DNA of 64,000 bases from Polynucleobacter sp. AP-Kolm-20A-A1 (lineage in GTDB: Bacteria > Pseudomonadota > Gammaproteobacteria > Burkholderiales > Burkholderiaceae): NCBI RefSeq assembly GCF_018688315.1, contig NZ_CP061315.1, positions 1,302,001-1,366,000 on the forward strand, given 5' to 3'. Shown here piece after piece: positions 61,632 through 64,000 of the stretch. Within the stretch, counting starts at the first letter, position 1; the number at the start of each line of letters is the position of its first letter. Both the position numbers and the translations under genes were made by a program. The notes under the pieces were generated by a model, which was not told where the DNA came from, ran no database searches, and saw only the letters and a list, made by a program, of their open reading frames with translations.

Positions 61632-62888
61632 ATGAACTTTCTATCTTTTGTGCGTAATGCACTTCCAGCGATTGCCGTTACAACCCTCCTCAGTGGGTGT
61701 GGTTCCGCTGGAGCACCAGACTTTGGGCAGATGTCAGCTAAATACGCCAACATCCTGGAGCAATATCAGATCAATATGATTTTCCAAAACATATTGCGCT
61801 CTTCTGAAAATCGCCCAGTCAGTTTTTTAGATATGCCAACAATTAATGGCTCAGGCTCAATCACTACCACCCCTTATGCAAGTGGTTTTTTTACAGGCGG
61901 CATTCTGCCTTATAACGCCAGCTACCTTCCCATTAGCGGAGGTTTAAATAGCATCTCCCCAGGAATATCGCTCTCCGTTGGCAATACATTTAACTTCACC
62001 CAATCCTCTTTAGATAATGCGGTATTTTGGAAGGGTTACTTAAACGAACTTCCTATAGAGATGGTGAAGTACTTTGAGCACAATCACATTCCAAGAGAAG
62101 TTCTTTTAAGCCTAGTGGTTGACGAAATTGAAATCACCAAACCAAACGGTGAAGCTGTTACCCTCATCAACAACCCCCTTAGACCAGATCATGCCGAATT
62201 CCAAAGGCATCTTTACAAGCTGATTTCATATGGGCTCGGAGCGTATCTAGTAGATACCTCACAAAAGATTGGGCCGCCCTTGAGTGTTGCCAATCTTAAA
62301 TCCACCTTCGGCGATAACTCATTTGATGTCATGAAAAGCGCAGGAATTGTCTTGCAAAAAGTTGGCAGCTCCTCAGACCTTAAGTTTCAACCAATACAGG
62401 TCTCACAAAAATATAAGCTATGTATCAACAAAAACAAATATGAGAATTTTGTTCGCCAAGAGTATGGGGATGAGATATTTTGCGAGGAAACCCTCTCTCA
62501 AAAAACCAAACAACCTAGTGCTGAAAAAAAATTACAGTCTAAGCTTGCCATTCGAATTCGCTCTACAAATAATATCTTTGAATATTTAGGGCAAGTGGTA
62601 AAAGCCCAGCTAGCAGAAAAGCCTTATATGGTTACCTTGCCGCCTACAGCAACAACATTTAGCAGCAAAACAATGGCGTCGAATGAATATGCTTTGTTTG
62701 TGGTGTACAAAAACCAATCCACCCCTAGACCCTTTTCCAGCATCGAAGGATTGGATGGCAACCTCTACAACATCCCTAGCGACAATAATGGCTACTCACC
62801 GCTGGCCATCAAGCTGCTAGCGCAATTTATGTCATTACAAAAAATTCCGGGGAGTATTCCAGCATCGCCATCGGTACTGCTGAAGTAG
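61632..62888 (+). CDS. Unknown lipoprotein
   Basis: I do not recognise this family. The 418 residues start with a lipoprotein signal ending L-S-G-C at Cys23. A conserved-looking core reads MIFQNILRSSENRPVSFLDMP, a Gly/Ser/Thr-rich stretch, FWKGYLNELPIEMVKYFEHNHIPREVLLSLVVDEIEI, then a Cys pair (LCINKNKY...IFCEE) and an EYALFVVYKN segment. The first line of the core suggests an outer-membrane or surface protein. It has no ribosome site and is a lone gene between dctM and a terminator shared with the convergent decarboxylase. Confidence 0.8.
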   Translation: MNFLSFVRNALPAIAVTTLLSGCGSAGAPDFGQMSAKYANILEQYQINMIFQNILRSSENRPVSFLDMPTINGSGSITTTPYASGFFTGGILPYNASYLPISGGLNSISPGISLSVGNTFNFTQSSLDNAVFWKGYLNELPIEMVKYFEHNHIPREVLLSLVVDEIEITKPNGEAVTLINNPLRPDHAEFQRHLYKLISYGLGAYLVDTSQKIGPPLSVANLKSTFGDNSFDVMKSAGIVLQKVGSSSDLKFQPIQVSQKYKLCINKNKYENFVRQEYGDEIFCEETLSQKTKQPSAEKKLQSKLAIRIRSTNNIFEYLGQVVKAQLAEKPYMVTLPPTATTFSSKTMASNEYALFVVYKNQSTPRPFSSIEGLDGNLYNIPSDNNGYSPLAIKLLAQFMSLQKIPGSIPASPSVLLK

Positions 62889-62907
62889 TGATGCCATTGA
62901 AATAGAA

Positions 62908-62938
62908 ATAAATAAGGCCCCTAGGGGCCTTATTTATT
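62908..62938. terminator. Bidirectional terminator
   Basis: A perfect palindrome centred on AAGGCCCC/GGGGCCTT with A/T-rich flanks on both sides, between the lipoprotein gene and the decarboxylase, whose stop codon it overlaps. Confidence 0.92.
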
Positions 62939-64000
62939 AGAGGGTAATATCCCGCTCTTGCCTCACACAATCGACGTAGTACTCGCTCTTGCCGTCAATG
63001 TTAGTTTTCACAAGGCCATGGATATCTGTTTCAAACCCAGGGAACTTCTCATTGAAGTCTCTAGCAAAATAGAGATAGTCAATGATGCGCTTGTTAAAGC
63101 GCTCGCCCGGGATCAGAAGTGGAATACCTGGAGGATATGGGGTAACCAACATGGCAGTTACACGCCCTTCCAACTGATCTAACGGCACACGATCTACTTG
63201 TTTGTGTGCCATCTTTGCCCAAGCTTCTGAAGGCATCATTGCCGGGACCATATCGGAGGTATACATCTCCGTAGTCATGCGCGCGACGTTACGGCTCTTA
63301 TAGAACTCATGAATTTGTTGGCAAATATCTTTGAGGCCAACACGCTCATAGCGTGGATGCTTGGCCACAAACTCAGGCAAGACTTTCCACAAAGGCGCAT
63401 TCTTATCAAAGTGGTCCTTGAACTGCTGTAATTCGGTAACCAATGTGTTCCAACGGCCTTTTGTAATGCCGATGGTGAACATGATGAAGAAGGAGTACAA
63501 ACCGCATTTCTCTACGATCACGCCATGCTCGGCTAAGTACTTGGTAACGATACTGGCAGGAATGCCCATCGAACCAAAGTTACCTTCAATATCTAATCCA
63601 GGCGTAACAACAGTCGCTTTGATTGGATCGAGCATATTGAAATCTCTAGCCAACTTGCCAAAGTCATGCCAAGCGGCAGATGGCTCTAGGACCCAATCAG
63701 AACGCTCGCCAATACCCTCTTCAGCCAGGTGATCTGGACCCCAAACCTTAAACCACCAATCCGCACCAAACTTATCATCCACCTCGCGCATAGCGCGGCG
63801 GAAGTCCATTGCTTCAGCAATAGATTCTTCAACCAGCGTTGTGCCGCCAGGAGACTCCATCATTGCTGCCGACACGTCACATGAAGCAATAATTGCGTAC
63901 TGTGGGCTAGTAGAGGTGTGCATCAAGTAAGCCTCATTGAAGCAATCACGGTCTAACTTGGCATCTTCAGCATCTTGGACCAAAACTTGGGAAGCCTGAG
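62937..64000 (-). CDS. Ornithine/lysine/arginine decarboxylase, C-terminal part (runs off the right edge)
   Basis: About 354 C-terminal residues of a PLP-dependent group III amino-acid decarboxylase. Visible are the segment just after the PLP lysine region (FNEAYLMHTSTSPQYAIIASCDVSAAMM), WWFKVWGP, TPGLDIEGNFGSMGIPASIVTKYLAEHGVIVEK, FMFTIGITKGRWNTL-like, and the C-terminal MLVTPYPPGIPLLIPGERF. The PLP-binding Lys itself is beyond base 64000. Which of ornithine, lysine or arginine is the substrate cannot be decided from this part. Confidence 0.93.
   Translation of the reverse strand, partial: QASQVLVQDAEDAKLDRDCFNEAYLMHTSTSPQYAIIASCDVSAAMMESPGGTTLVEESIAEAMDFRRAMREVDDKFGADWWFKVWGPDHLAEEGIGERSDWVLEPSAAWHDFGKLARDFNMLDPIKATVVTPGLDIEGNFGSMGIPASIVTKYLAEHGVIVEKCGLYSFFIMFTIGITKGRWNTLVTELQQFKDHFDKNAPLWKVLPEFVAKHPRYERVGLKDICQQIHEFYKSRNVARMTTEMYTSDMVPAMMPSEAWAKMAHKQVDRVPLDQLEGRVTAMLVTPYPPGIPLLIPGERFNKRIIDYLYFARDFNEKFPGFETDIHGLVKTNIDGKSEYYVDCVRQERDITL

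Overview
The window looks like chromosomal DNA of a small-genome betaproteobacterium of the Burkholderiaceae, most likely Polynucleobacter or a close relative. This rests on moderate GC, short gaps between genes, a pst-phoU-phoB-phoR operon with a downstream ppx, paired cyanophycin synthetases, tripartite tricarboxylate (Tct) transport genes and close protein resemblance to that group. I could not run a database search, so the assignment is an inference. I see no insertion sequence, prophage, rRNA operon or CRISPR array. No stretch without a called gene exceeds about 300 bases.

Region by region. 1-8.0 kb (minus strand): phosphate regulon, pstS-pstC-pstA-pstB-phoU-phoB-phoR behind a clear Pho box, followed by a GDCC-motif small protein and the start of ppx. 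8.0-14.7 kb: a periplasmic M48 protease lipoprotein, a membrane-anchored NERD protein, tRNA-Ser(CGA), then ftsK-lolA-serS and a small secreted protein. 14.7-25.3 kb: trxB, a vapBC toxin-antitoxin cassette lying between two identical copies of a terminator, a proton-pumping pyrophosphatase (hppA) divergent from soluble pyrophosphatase (ppa), nadE, glnB, a RodZ-like protein, an orphan FixJ-like regulator and ilvD. 25.4-30.3 kb: a probable copper-handling locus (TonB receptor, beta-propeller with Cys/His motifs, TlpA-like thioredoxin, PCuAC chaperone, DUF2946 protein). 30.4-33.6 kb: tctC-tctB-tctA. 33.9-41.7 kb: a cyanophycin island with two cyanophycin synthetases divergent from an unusual ABC exporter and a DUF1854 protein.

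41.7-64 kb: fbp, a second vapBC pair, pepN, a GDT1-type manganese/cation exporter, an alanine permease-ald pair, tcdA/pdxH divergent pair, msrA, an aldehyde dehydrogenase, a LysE-type exporter, a DEAD-box helicase with a strongly structured leader, ubiC, hemC-hemD, argH with TRAP permease genes dctQ-dctM but no adjacent binding protein, an unknown lipoprotein, and the C-terminal part of an ornithine/lysine/arginine decarboxylase that runs off the end.

The genes suggest an oligotrophic heterotroph that economises on phosphate, pyrophosphate and nitrogen: Pst/Pho uptake and polyphosphate turnover, pyrophosphate recycling coupled to proton pumping, PII nitrogen sensing, and nitrogen storage as cyanophycin. 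The most interesting signals are: (i) many genes with no Shine-Dalgarno sequence, whose start codon sits exactly six bases after a TAnnnT -10 box, implying widespread leaderless transcription; (ii) the cyanophycin-linked ABC exporter/DUF1854 pair of unknown function; (iii) a toxin-antitoxin cassette between duplicated terminators; (iv) a multi-hairpin leader on the DEAD-box helicase gene; (v) a metal-motif beta-propeller in the copper locus.
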